Position numbers and translations under genes: made by a program
The notes under the pieces: generated by a model
Databases searched by the model: none
Seen by the model: the letters and a program-made list of their open reading frames with translations, nothing else
What the model was told of the DNA's origin: nothing
Source: Trochalopteron elliotii
Lineage: Eukaryota > Chordata > Aves > Passeriformes > Leiothrichidae
NCBI GenBank assembly: GCA_024734555.1
Contig: JANPWX010000076.1
Location: forward strand, 3,120,531 to 3,184,530
Direction: 5' to 3'
DNA length: 64,000 nt
In this document: positions 49,535 through 60,932 of the stretch, one piece after another
Position numbering within the stretch: position 1 is the stretch's first letter
How the letters are laid out: every line of letters starts with the position of its first letter

Positions 49535-51185
49535 GTATGAAGATTCCTATAACATCCTCAAAACAGTGTGGAGGGAAAGAAAAAAAGGAGTGAAAAAGAA
49601 AAATATTTTGCAGTTGAACTACACAGAGCCAGGCAGTTATTTTCTTGTCATATTACACTAATACAATTTTTATTTTTATTAGATACATGTCTGAAAAAAT
49701 TATTCTTCCCATTCAAAGAGAGAATTAAGACAGTTAAGGTAACACATTGTCTGAGGATTTCAAGACTTACATTTTTAACAGAAACATGTATAGATATGCA
49801 TAATAACAAAAAAATATTGAACATAAATCACAATCTTTCCGTTGTTCTGTAAAGTGGTATGACTCCAAACTCTACTTTTCTAGAAGAGTTATTTATTTGT
49901 CCTAGAAAAAATGTCCCTGAAAAAAATCACTTTCATAAACAAATAATTTACTTTTAAATTTATTTATTCCTTCACTTATAAAATTTTCTTTGAATGTGAA
50001 ATTTTCCTGATCTGCTTCAATTGCCTAACTGTGAGGTATTGTAGGGTAATAGCTCTACAGGTGAGTCACATCGAATAGGTAGTAAAGACCTGTCCTTTGG
50101 ATCAGGAGATCAGAGACCAAACATTTCAGCCAATATTCTGGAGAGTAATTCTTTCTCCTAGAGGCTCAACAAACACTTCTGTGTTTTCAGCCAGGTTCTA
50201 TATTGTGCAGTCATATAATGTGATAATTGTGTTTTATTTAAAAACTGCCAACAGCTTCTGTTCTCCTTTGTATGACTCCAAAATTTAAGAGTGTAGAATT
50301 CATCAAGCTGAATGTGAAGCATCCCTGTGCTTTCCAGGAGAGGCTTGATACGGAAAGTAACTGTAAAATAAGTTAGTCTCACTTAAATCTTCTTTCACCT
50401 TGTGAACTCTAGCTTTGACACACACAGGCTTCTAATTCCTATGGAAATGATCATGTTCATTTTAAGAAAAGCTGATTATAAAACAAAAAGCAAGTAAGAA
50501 TTCAAAAAGAAAAATAACATTTGGTAGTTGAAGTAAAAGTAGTTGAGTTATATTATACTATGATATATATTACTGAAAACACATTTTTCACTGAACACAG
50601 CTTGTGATTGAATCTCTAAATGATGATTGCAGTCATTGTGGGCTAAAATATTAGGCGTAAAATATTGGTTCTTGCATGTGTACATTTGGAAGATTGTACC
50701 AACAGTAAGATGGTTGAATCCCACTTTTCCAGTCACAAAGTTTCTTTAGGATTTCTGAGGTTCTTCAATGCAGTGGAAACCATGCTCTGACCATTCAGGT
50801 ATTTTCAGAAGATTATTTTTAGCAAGTAACCAAGAAGATATTGAGTCATGGCAGTCTGTGAGGAAGTTTTGTGGATGCTGCCTCCAAAATATTTTAAATG
50901 ACACAATACTTACCAATGCTATGATAAGATGTGCTTGCTTTCAAGAAAATGCTCAAAAAGTTTAACATGGATTTCAGATTATATAATTGTGCATCACATG
51001 GGGGACTGTACAACAGCTGTTACAAGGGGTTTCAAGAAAGAAATTTGATAAGTACTGAAGTATTAGATCTAAGTATTCATGAAGGCACTCTCCAAAACTC
51101 TATCATGATTCACACAAGGCTGCACATTAAGACATGTATTATATATTATCATATATTTCATAAGATATATATTACAGTCATGAGA
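49535..51185. other. AT-rich intergenic sequence
   Basis: No gene or recognised repeat. Short frames up to 94 codons overlap purine-rich composition. Confidence 0.55.
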
Positions 51186-51335
51186 GTCATAGCATCATGA
51201 AATTATTTGGGTCAGAAGGGATCTTTTTAAAGTTCATCTAGTCTAACTCCATTCCTCCAGCTACCACCAATTGCTCAAAGCCATCATTCGACCTGTCCTT
51301 GAGTACTTCCAATAATATTAGACATGCTGCTAAAT
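51186..51335 (-). mobile_element. CR1: CR1 LINE 3'-end fragment, minus strand, diverged
   Basis: AGTCATAGCATCATGAAATT, then GGGTCAGAAGGGATCTTT, TCATCTAGTCTAACTCCATT and CCTTGAGTACTTCCAATAAT is the antisense CR1 3' end. Only about 150 bp survives and divergence is high, suggesting an old insertion. It is non-coding. Confidence 0.8.
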
Positions 51336-52821
51336 GGTGTTGCAATTGACATATGTCTCTGAATTTAATAGGGGTATATGTGATTGAAAATCTCCTTAAA
51401 ACTGTTTAAAGCTGTAGAACTATTTTTTAACTCTGCTTTTCTTTTTCTATTTCACAGGGTAAGACACTTTGCAATCAACACTATTTATTGAAAATGAAAA
51501 ATATGTAAAATTACAAATCCATAAAAATAGACAGAAAATAAATAGAGTACATCTGCCCATTTCAGTTCATGAACTGAGCTCTGCCAATCACTGAACTGTC
51601 TGATGGCTGCACTGAGTGTAGGCTGTAATAGCACAGAGTGAAGTGCTCTTGGCAAAGCAGCTGGGCTGAATCAGGGCTGTCGACCTGTGGTCACAAAGAT
51701 GAGAAAATTCTACTGCTACTGTCTATCCTTCCTCATATTTTCTCTCAGATCTCTTGTATCTATCATCAGAGGATGCTTCCTTTGGATCCTTCTTTCCTGA
51801 TATTTTGGATGTGTACAGTGAGAGTATACTGCCATTTACAATATATATTAATTTTGCTGTCTTCTTAGTTTTCTTAGTCTAAGTTTCAAGGCATTTTCAA
51901 GTATTCTTTATGTCAAAAACAGACAACTGTGATTATTTTCTTTTTTGGGTAAAATACCGTGGAGTGGTTAAAAAATGTGGAAATTATATTTCAAGTGATT
52001 AGAAAAGAGAAGAAAAGAAAGGGAAATACAAGTCTGTGGTAATACCTGTTCTTGAACTAGTAAAATTTTTAATTTAAGTTTGATAATAGTTAAAGTTTCC
52101 GTAATTTTAATCCAGTACTGTAACATGTGAAATATCTGTATTATAAGGGGTTTTATTTGCTTTAGGGTTTCTTTTGCCACAATGAGTACTTTGTACTTTT
52201 CATTTTTGTCAAAAACTTTATAAAATAGATTATATTTAATCTCTAGAAATACAGATATTTAATGAAAAACAAGAGTCTCTAAGACAAAATAAATACATTT
52301 ATACTGTTATACCACATATGAAAATGAAAGTGTTTTAGTTGAGACCTACATAGTTTCAAAACCTAAACCACAAACCATCAGAGAGGAAGAGAAAATACGC
52401 ACATTAAAAATATAGTTTACATTACCTGTGGACCGACAAACCTTTTATCCATTTGATTTATATCGTAACACCTTAGAATTTTCAAAAGTTAATCCTTGAC
52501 AAATAGTATAACTAATCTAGAACTGATAGATGCAAAACTATATTTAGAAAGTTTTAGAAATAATTCACTTTAAACTGGAAGTACCTACTGAGATCCTCTT
52601 CCCCTGGGTTCTATCTAGTACTATTCAATGCTATTCAGTACACCATTAATATTTATTACATCTGTATACACTATCACATTGGAGGAAACTCTATTTGCAA
52701 GAGGACTGGATTGAAATTTCAATCATTTTAGAGACACTGGAAAACTGTTATGAAAAAAAATTGGTTTAATGATGTTAAAGGCATAATTCTGCACTTAGGG
52801 AACAAATGATTTCAGAAACTG
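51336..52821. other. AT-rich intergenic sequence
   Basis: No recognised gene. A slightly GC-richer part at 51,555-51,700 is unassigned. Confidence 0.55.
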
Positions 52822-52936
52822 GAAGAGCAATGTGATGGTAGATTGCAATCTCCAGAACAGGTTTTGGGGATTAAGATANGAAGAGCAATGTGATGGTAGA
52901 TTGCAATCTCCAGAACAGGTTTTGGGGATTAAGATA
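52822..52936. other. 57-bp perfect direct duplication separated by a single N (probable assembly join)
   Basis: 52,822-52,878 and 52,880-52,936 are identical over 57 bases, both starting GAAGAGCAATGTGATGGTAG and ending GGGGATTAAGATA. Position 52,879 is the only N in the window. The perfect copy on either side of a one-base gap is what results when two contig ends that overlap are joined by a placeholder without merging. The true genome probably has one copy. Confidence 0.9.
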
Positions 52937-53961
52937 CAAACTAAACTGTGGTGAACAACTCTTGAACTAGTTTGCTGTTCTCAAAAAAAGATAAATATTA
53001 GGCGGAGATGTACAATTATGTGGTGTCTGTAAGGATAATGGCTCTTCTGTACCTGAACTTGTTAAATTATAGTGTGTACTCTGTCTCTAATGTGTGGATC
53101 AGCTGGGGAAAGCCAGGGCTATAAAAATGTAATTTACAAGAAAAGTCTGAAAGCCTTTGGACTTGCATGGTTGGAGAGGCAGGGAGGAGGTTATAACCTT
53201 TTTCAAATACACAAAAATATGGTTGCAAACACCAAAGATAAAAAATAAAATGTTTTGCATACCCACAGTCAAGTGAACAGGAAGTAATGGATATAATTGC
53301 ATCAAATGAGACTTTAGTTAGAGATTAGGAAAAACATAAGCTATTTTTAAAACCGGTGAAAAATAGCCTACATGCATTATGGGTTTTCCTCACTATACGT
53401 TTATAAGGACATGTTGATCCATCAAAAATAATTCAAGCAGATGAATATTTTGTGAACTATTTGGTTTTGATTAGTTTTATTACAAACATGCTAAATATGG
53501 ATGTTTCTTGGCTATTACAATGCTAACTAATAGGCGCCATGATCTGGAGGTTGAGAATGAATGTGATTGATAAAAATTATTTTCAAGAATGTGAAGACTT
53601 ACAATGCTGTTATCTTTGAGACTGTGTGAAATGGTTAAGAATCAAAATGAATGATTTATTGACTGGGTTTCTTAGAGTATGTATAGATAAAAAGACAAAT
53701 TGCATATTGCACAGCCTGCAGGCTGGAAGATAAAAATATATGTACCTGTGAGAAAACTCATTCAAAGACCATTGCTTCAAAAATTTAACTTTCTAAATTA
53801 GGAAAATGCATTTGCCAATAATTTTAGAATAGTGAAAAATCAGTATTTAAAATAGACCATGGAATAATAAGTTTTTTGCTTCAGAATCTTTGCTTTTTCT
53901 CTGTGAAATTAATTTCTGTGCAGGTCGTAGTTAAAATGGTATCTTCCTCTTAAAATGGTGG
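52937..53961. other. AT-rich intergenic sequence
   Basis: No gene or repeat recognised. Confidence 0.55.
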
Positions 53962-54104
53962 CATTTCACAGAATATTCTGAGTTGGAAGGGACCCATAAG
54001 GATGATCAAGTTCAACTCTCAAGTAAATTACCTCCATGAGGCTTGAACCTACAACCAGACTATTATTAGCATCCTGCTGTAGCCAACAGAACTACTTACA
54101 GGGC
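53962..54104 (-). mobile_element. tRNA-Ile-derived SINE with CR1-like tail, minus strand (TguSINE1-type)
   Basis: The plus strand shows the reversed tail first (TTCACAGAATATTCTGAGTT, GGAAGGGACCCATAAGGATG) and then the reversed tRNA part (CATGAGGCTTGAACC, TATTATTAGCATCC, AGCCAACAGAACTACTTAC). On the minus strand the A box reads TAGTTCTGTTGG and the B box region GGTTCAAGCC; both have a few changes from consensus. It is the same SINE type as at 49,385 but in the opposite orientation and more diverged in the A box. It is not a functional tRNA. Confidence 0.88.
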
Positions 54105-55759
54105 TAGCAGAGCATGGCTGAAGATATCATATCTGGCTGAAGATAAGTGAAATATAAACCAAAGTATTCAGGAGTGAATGATAATGCTATTTTTCTGCAT
54201 TCTGTTAGGTAAAGGAAATTAAAAATCTCAGCGCTATAATACAAAGCTACAAAGTGTCATTGTTAAATTCTGTTTCAAAAAGGTATACCTTTTCAAAAAC
54301 TTTTCAAATTTCTTGTGGATGGAAAATTGCCACGTTCGGCCTCTGAGATTGCGACATTATTTCTGTACTTGAGAAATACACTGAGAACTTTAACTTGTCT
54401 AGGCAAAGGAAAGCCTTGACCTTTTTTCAGATGAAATACCTCAAAAACATGGTGATGAGGACCACATAAAAAACCATAATGCAAATCTTCACTTTCCCTG
54501 AGGGGAGAACTTGATCTCACAGGTTACTTGTTTCAGATCAGAAGACAAAGTAAGATAAAATCTTTTCCCTTTCTACATGTACTTAGCTCTCTCCTCTGTA
54601 GTTTATTCTGTTGAATGTAACTTTTTAACCTGAACCTTTAACTTGAGACTTTAGGTACTATTTAAGGTTCCATCTAGCAGAATTTTTAATGGAAGCGTAC
54701 ATCAAAATTTTAACCCTGTTTTTTAAACTTCATTGTTTATGGAAATTGTTTAAGGAATTTAGTTCATATTTTACATAGGTTTGCAATGAAAGAATCTCTA
54801 TTTAATAAAGGCTTCCTAACTGCTGGTATTATACTTTAGAGCCATGTAAATTTGTTACATTCATGGAATCATTCACTAAAAGTGATTTGAAATCATTTTA
54901 ATATATTTAATCCTTTCCCTGACTAGAGGAAACAGTATGGTAATATTTGTATTTTATTTTTCAATGATGCTTTTCAAAAAACAGTTAGACTGTTGAGTAT
55001 TTGGTCACCTTCACACAATAGAGATATAGTGTATTTTACAATTCAGACTAAAAATAAGACACTTATTTGATATATAACTTTTCTTATTGATATATAACAT
55101 CAATGAATTTCTGGTCACTAGGTTTAACTATCGTTAAATTTGCAATCTCTTTTAAGTTTTACTTTCTATATTTTTTTAGATATCTACATTGTTTCTTGAT
55201 TTTCTTCTTTCTAAATTTAACTTATACCCTTTAGTTCTCTTTTACGTGGCTTATAATAATGGAATGAATAATTAGCAGGAAGTTTGTCAGTATCACGGGT
55301 TGGAAACAGCTACAGACTTCCTAGAAAACTTTGTGTGATAATAGCAGGCAATGATTGCAGCAATGCATCAATGTTGCAGGTTCTGTGACACTCTTCAGCT
55401 ACTGATCAGAGACTAAATCACATAGAGGCTATTTGTTATTTATCACCTAGATCTAAATATGTCTTTAATATGATCCAGGACAATCTGTGAAGTATTTTAT
55501 TACTTAGTATTAACTAGTCTTCCCCAACTTCCAGAAATCTGGTTCTTAGGGCCTCATCCTTCCTGTAATCTATGGTGTAATTAATTTCAGGGGCTCTGAA
55601 GCAATGTATAACAGCATTTGCTGTGGTGTCAGGCACTACCACGGCTCTCAGTGCCAGCTGGGCGGTCTCACTGAGGGATTTCTTTCTGTGGAATAAGCAT
55701 CCTATTACCCAAGGTCTCCTGGACTGCTCTCAGGGATTTAGAAACCTCTAAGTGGTAAT

Positions 55760-55910
55760 TATTACTAAAAGAAAAAGCAGTTAAAGTATCATTGTACTCA
55801 TTTGAAGGGAAATTTGATTCATTAAAAGGGATAACGGCAATTCCATTGGTATGCCGGAATTTTGTTTGTCATTTCAAAGGCCCATTATCTTCATTAGATC
55901 ATAGAATGAG
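55760..55910. other. Candidate conserved non-coding segment
   Basis: Repeat-free sequence with phrases such as GGGAAATTTGATTCATTAAA and GCAATTCCATTGGTATGCCG. No coding frame. Listed only because of its motif density; conservation is unknown. Confidence 0.18.
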
Positions 55911-57119
55911 AAAAAGATGAAAATGCAAAAGAAGGCGAAATGATATTTAAGTTAAAATTTGATTTTCCTCTTTTACCTGGAAGCAAACTACACAAAATTA
56001 AACTAAAGAATTTATGTTCTGAGTGAGAGACATTTAGAAAATCATATTTACATCAAGCATTCTTTACGCTTCTTTCTGCATTTGTTAATCCAACATGATC
56101 AAAGTTTATTTTTTTCTTTTTTAATCTTTCACTAATAGGCCTTGGGTCCATAATACATAAAATAATTTTTTTAAAAAAAGGTAGAAAATAGTCTTTTTAA
56201 ATACTGCAAACACGTATTTTTCAATAAATCGATCTATCTTTCTTAAGTCATAGGTGACTGCAAACAAAATTACTGAAAACTTCTATCATGTGGTAGCCTG
56301 TATTTAAAGTGTTGTAGAAACAAAGTTTCTGACTCATTTGCAGAGGTAGCAGCAAAGATCTGCAGTATGTGATGGGCAAATAAAAACCCCCCAAACCAGC
56401 CACAAGCTACACAGGTACTAAGTTGCCACAGTAATGGAATGAGTGCATCACTGAAGTGACTGAACTATCAAATATAATTTCCAGTGATTATAAGATATTG
56501 AATTCTTGGTCCTGTACATATGTGCATGTCGCCCAAGTCTGCACTTGAATTCTGTTACTTCTTAAGTCTGTGTTACTGTTCTAGTGTCTTTGAACAGTGT
56601 GGTAGGAAGCAGAGATCAGAAAGACTTCTTGTACTGTCTTTTCTCTTTACACTTTCCTGGAACAGTTTATCATGGTTGAGTCATAAAGGGAACAGATTGT
56701 AATATTGTCTTGCAAAAATCCATTGACCTTCATAGGAATGCCTTGTAAAAGAGAATTCAGCTTAGTGGAAGACATAAAAGTGGGGGCACTGAATGAGTTT
56801 CCTACACAGAAAGAAGGGATCAAAAGGTGACCTTTTTTTCCTACAAAAGAGCAACCTACTAGTAACTTCAAATAATTTACCTTCTGAACTTCATCCTAAA
56901 AATAATATATTAAAAAAAACAAACTCCTCTTTGTTCTCATGAAGGCAAATATTTTTGGAAAACAATTTATCAGAGAAGTAAAACTAAGAATCTTGTAGCC
57001 CGGAAATAGTTATCCATTCAAATTTTACTCTAAATGAACATAAGAAAAATACTTCCCGTACCAAGCATAAAGTAGGAGAAAATTAAAGTCTTTATTCAAC
57101 TCATTAGTTGTGATTAAGA

Positions 57120-57420
57120 AGTATGTAAATCCTGATCTTCAATCAGTCATTTCAAAATTAAACCTAAAGCAAAGTAACCCGAAAACTGCCCTGCAAATTT
57201 CTCATTACAGTGCCATTTAGAAATGAGATTTCCAGCCGAACTGCAATTGTGTTTAGTTAAACAAGCTGTCAGATTGCAATTTGTATGTGCAATATGGAAG
57301 TTATTCAAGGGTAACATTCTGAACATATGCATAATTATCAGAAGAAAAGATGTGAGATATATTAATTTAGTTTCCATTAGAGAAAAAACAAACATGAACT
57401 GCTCACTGCCGTAAATAAAG
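57120..57420. other. Candidate conserved non-coding segment
   Basis: Repeat-free, moderately AT-rich sequence with GCCATTTAGAAATGAGATTT, CTGTCAGATTGCAATTTGTA and ATGCATAATTATC. CTGTCA is a TALE-homeodomain core and TGCAAT a C/EBP-like core. Open on both strands for 60-80 codons, but without an identifiable protein family. Enhancer-like impression only. Confidence 0.22.
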
Positions 57421-57779
57421 GAGTTGGACTTGTCTGTATCTGGGAATTTCTTATCTGAAGAAATGAAAAGAAAACACTGTGTACTCTTGATCTTTCTTTA
57501 AAGTCACCAATCATGTACTGCCTTGTAGGAATCTGCTGCAGTAGAACGTCAAACAACATATACTGTTATTCTCACTGTAAAAAGTCTCTATTTTACTGCA
57601 ACAGCAACTATTTAACTGTTGGAATCTCTATCTTCTCTTAGGTATACAAGAACACTGGGATTTTTAATATGCTATTTCTTTGAGTCTTATCAGAATTGTA
57701 GAGCATGTCTAGAATACAACCTACATAATTTATACCAAAACAATTCCAGTTATCTAAATACCAGCATTTTGAAAGCTGG

Positions 57780-57847
57780 GGGTAAAAAAGCAAACCAAAA
57801 CACAAAACTAAACCCAAAAAACACAAACAAAAAAACCACCCAAACCT
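57780..57847. repeat. A/C-rich low-complexity tract
   Basis: Plus strand made almost only of A and C (runs such as AAACACAAACAAAAAAACCA). Low complexity; it could be the decayed tail of an old element. Confidence 0.8.
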
Positions 57848-58913
57848 TCAATAAATAAGCATATGAGAACAATCTTTTGCTTAGTGGTTAAGTTCAAAAA
57901 TGGAATTAATGTTCTTGAGAAAACTGTTATTCATATAGTTGCAGAAAATAAAGAATTTCTCTGATTTTTTTTTTTTATTTTCCCTGTAAGATAGATGTGG
58001 TTTTGGTTTCCAGGTGAGATGAGTAAAAAAAAAATATATATATAAAAAGGTAAATATATAGTTGAAATATATAATTGAAATCAGTATTTTTGTATGGATG
58101 TTAAGGTCCAATCTTTTTACTTTTACAGTGAAGAAAACTCAGGTCTTTTATCTATTTCTCAGAAACACATTAAAACTTTCCCTGCTTTCTAACAAATATT
58201 CTCAACCTTTCAGAAAAGAACTTTTTAGAAACTGACCCTAAATCACTGAAACCATTATCAGATGTGCTTCTTTTTATTTTCTTGCTACTTCCTTTCTACC
58301 TATATTTTCTCATAAAATTATACTATTTACACTACATTATATCTGTAGCATTATTAGTATCAAAATCTTTCTATTTTAAACCAAAGACTGTCAGTCTTAA
58401 ACACTTATTAAAATATAATACCAAAAGCTTAGTGGTTTTATCTAAATTTTTAAAATTTTTTTTTTTAAACCTGCAACTCATGTTATTCAGTTAAGGGTTT
58501 GATCATCCCAGGTGACAATGACAAAATTCTAAGACAGCCAATAGCCAATTGTATAGCATGAATACATAAAAATAAATTATGACATTACAATGACATTACA
58601 TTAAGATGTCTATAGATAATAATAAGTACATTACATTGTTAAAAGGTTGACATCTTAGGAGAAATGGAGGACATTCAGGGTGAGGACATTTGTCTTCCCA
58701 AGTAGCTTTTACAGCCTTTATGCATGCTGGAACTCTTCTTTCTGAGGATGGCTGAACATTTGCCTGAAATGGGATCAGTGGGTGAATTTCTTGTTTTGTT
58801 TTGCTTGCATGTACAGCTTTTATTTTACATATTAAACTGTCTTTATGTAAACCCATACATTTTCTCACCTTTACCTTTCCAATTACCTCCCTCATATCTG
58901 CAAAAATCTAAAT

Positions 58914-59750
58914 TCACAGAATCACAGAATCATCATGGAATCATAAACTGGCCTGGGCTGGCAGGAATCTTAAAGGTCATCTACTTCCAACCTCCTCACC
59001 ATAGGCAGGGACACTTTTCACTAGATCAGGCTGCTCAGACCCCATCTAACCTGGCATTAAGCGCTTGCTACCATGGGCAACCTATTCCAGCCTATTAGGA
59101 TACCTCACCATTCTAACAGGAAAGAATTTCTCCCTGATATCTAATCTAAACTTTCCCTCTTTTAGTTTGAAGTCATTCCCACTTCCTGCCATTACATGCT
59201 CTTGTAAAACCTCTCTCTCCATCTTTCTTGTAAGCTCCCTTCAGGTGCTGGAAGGCTGCAATTAGGTCACCTGAAGCCTACTCTTTTCCTGAACAATTCC
59301 AATTCTCTCAACTTTTCCTCATAGGAGGAGTGCTTCATCCCTCTAATCAAACTGGTGGCCTTCCTCTAGACTCACTCCAACAAGTCCATGTCCTTCCTGT
59401 GCCAGGGACCCCAGAGCTGGGTGCAGCTCTGTAGGTGAGGTCTCACAAGATTGGAGAAGAGGGGTCAGAATCACCTCCCTCACCCTGCTGCCCAAGCTGC
59501 TTTGGATGCAGCCCAGTAGTACACGTTGCCAGGTCATGTCCAGCCTCTCATCCACCCCCAGTCCTTCTGGGCAGGGCTGCTCTTGATCTGTTCATCCTCC
59601 AACCTGTGCTGATGGCAAGGGTTGTTCTGATCCAGGTGCAGCACTGTACATTTGATTTCTCTAAACTTCATTATGTTCTCATAGGTCCACTTCTCAAGCT
59701 TGTCCACATCCCTCTGGACGCCATCCCATCCTACAGATCTTGTTCACCTT
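58914..59750 (-). mobile_element. CR1: CR1 LINE fragment, minus strand, relatively well preserved
   Basis: It begins with the antisense tail TCACAGAATCACAGAATC and CTGGCCTGGGCTGGCAGGAA, then CTTCCAACCTCCTCACCAT, GGGCAACCTATTCCAGCC, CTTTCTTGTAAGCTCCCTTC, GGACCCCAGAGCTGGGTGCA, TGCAGCCCAGTAGTACACG and GTCCACATCCCTCTGGACGC. This is collinear with the CR1 3' UTR and the end of ORF2 read in antisense. About 840 bp remains. It stops before the reverse-transcriptase catalytic region, the usual 5' truncation. It is less diverged than the CR1 copies at 28,640 and 62,220. Confidence 0.93.
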
Positions 59751-60250
59751 GATGTTTCATTATTCAGAGACATATATAGTCAGTCTGGGTTTTCTTTTTT
59801 TGTTTTAATTACACCATTATAAAACAAAAACTGGATTTGTTTATGTCTGAGAAGAAAACGAGAGGTAGTCAATGTGAAATATAAAAATAAAACTGGCAGC
59901 ACTTAAATCATGATTTAGGTGATATTGATATCAGGTTATATAGATATATCAGGTTATATTGATATCTTATTACTCAAGCTATATAAGCACCCTGTAATTT
60001 TGATCTAAGTTATATAGGCATCAATTTACACAAAATTTTAAATGCTTCTGAAGAAAGGAAAGGAGATAATTTGTTTCTGTATAATAAGACCAAGAAGTTT
60101 TCCTATTTGTTATTACCAAAAAAATAAAAAAAATTAAAAAATAAGCATAATTAGCTATTTGATACATATTTTAAATGCAGTGTTTCCTATCTCTGTGATA
60201 GTTTTTTTGGGTTTGATAAGCACATTTTTTTGTATTTAGTAGTTACACAG
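59751..60250. other. AT-rich spacer between CR1 and LTR
   Basis: AT-rich. It contains an 18-bp-spaced pair of ATATCAGGTTATAT (from about 59,928) next to GATATC motifs. Nothing else was recognised. Confidence 0.6.
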
Positions 60251-60927
60251 TGTCTTGGTTTAGGGCAAATTTGGGAGGAAATCTCTGAATGGGGTTCCTC
60301 TGAAAAGCAAATCCAAACAGCCCCTCCCCCCAGCCGGTCCGGGGAAATAACTCCCTCAGAGAAGAGTGGAAAAAGCCTTATTTATTTAACAAACAAAATG
60401 CCCACAAGCATAAAGAATGAATAATAATAATAACAATAATAATAATATGAAACAATAAAACCTCTCGCTGCTCCGAAGAGAGATGGCAAAACTGAGAGTC
60501 CGTGTCAGGAGTCTGTTTATCAGTCCCTTCAGTGCTGGAAGATGCCGAGTCCCGGCCCGGTGGGCCACGGGTGCAAGATCCCGGTGCTCCTCTGGGTTTT
60601 TCAGTCCAGAGCAGATTTAAACAGTCCCAAAGAGAAATAAAATAATAAAAAAAAAACAGTCCAGGAAAGCTTCTTTGCCTCAGCTAGCTAGACTAACAAA
60701 GGGAAAAAAACCTCTCTCTGGCTGCCCTCCGTGCATCCGACGAAGGAGAGGAAAAAAAAAAAAACCACACAGTCCCAAGGACGAGAGCAGATTCCGAGGA
60801 GTGAGTTTGTTTCTCAAAACAAACTGCGCGCTTCTTCTTTCCCTGCTCACTCTCAGAACCAGTCTTAAAGGTACAGAACACAGAACAGACAATGTGGGGA
60901 TACAGGTATCATAGTCACCCTAGGACA
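60251..60927 (-). mobile_element. Solo LTR of a passerine endogenous retrovirus, minus strand (copy B)
   Basis: The plus strand reads TGTCTTGGTTTAGGGCAAAT ... GTCACCCTAGGACA, the reverse complement of copy A at 23,288-23,966, with nearly the same length (677 against 679 bp). The flanks are CACAG (60,246-60,250) and CACCG (60,928-60,932), a 5-bp target duplication with one difference. The copies share the interrupted (ATT)n, the GC-rich CCGGCCCGGTGGGCCACGG block, the T run and the poly(A) signal. Differences are scattered substitutions and small indels in the simple repeats. There is no internal viral sequence, so it is a solo LTR. Confidence 0.92.
60381..60386 (-). promoter_or_regulatory. LTR poly(A) signal AATAAA (minus strand)
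   Basis: TTTATT on the plus strand, equivalent to the AATAAA of LTR copy A and in the same position relative to the LTR end. Current use is unknown. Confidence 0.6.
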
Positions 60928-60932
60928 CACCG

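Larger units (their letters stand above)
54105..58913. other. AT-rich intergenic sequence
   Basis: About 4.8 kb without recognised genes or young transposons. Segments at 55,760-55,910 and 57,120-57,420 look motif-rich and are listed separately. An A/C-rich low-complexity run lies at 57,780. Confidence 0.5.

Noticed and set aside
52822..52936. Genuine tandem duplication
   Set aside because: Perfect identity and a single N exactly at the junction favour an assembly join; kept as a finding in that sense.
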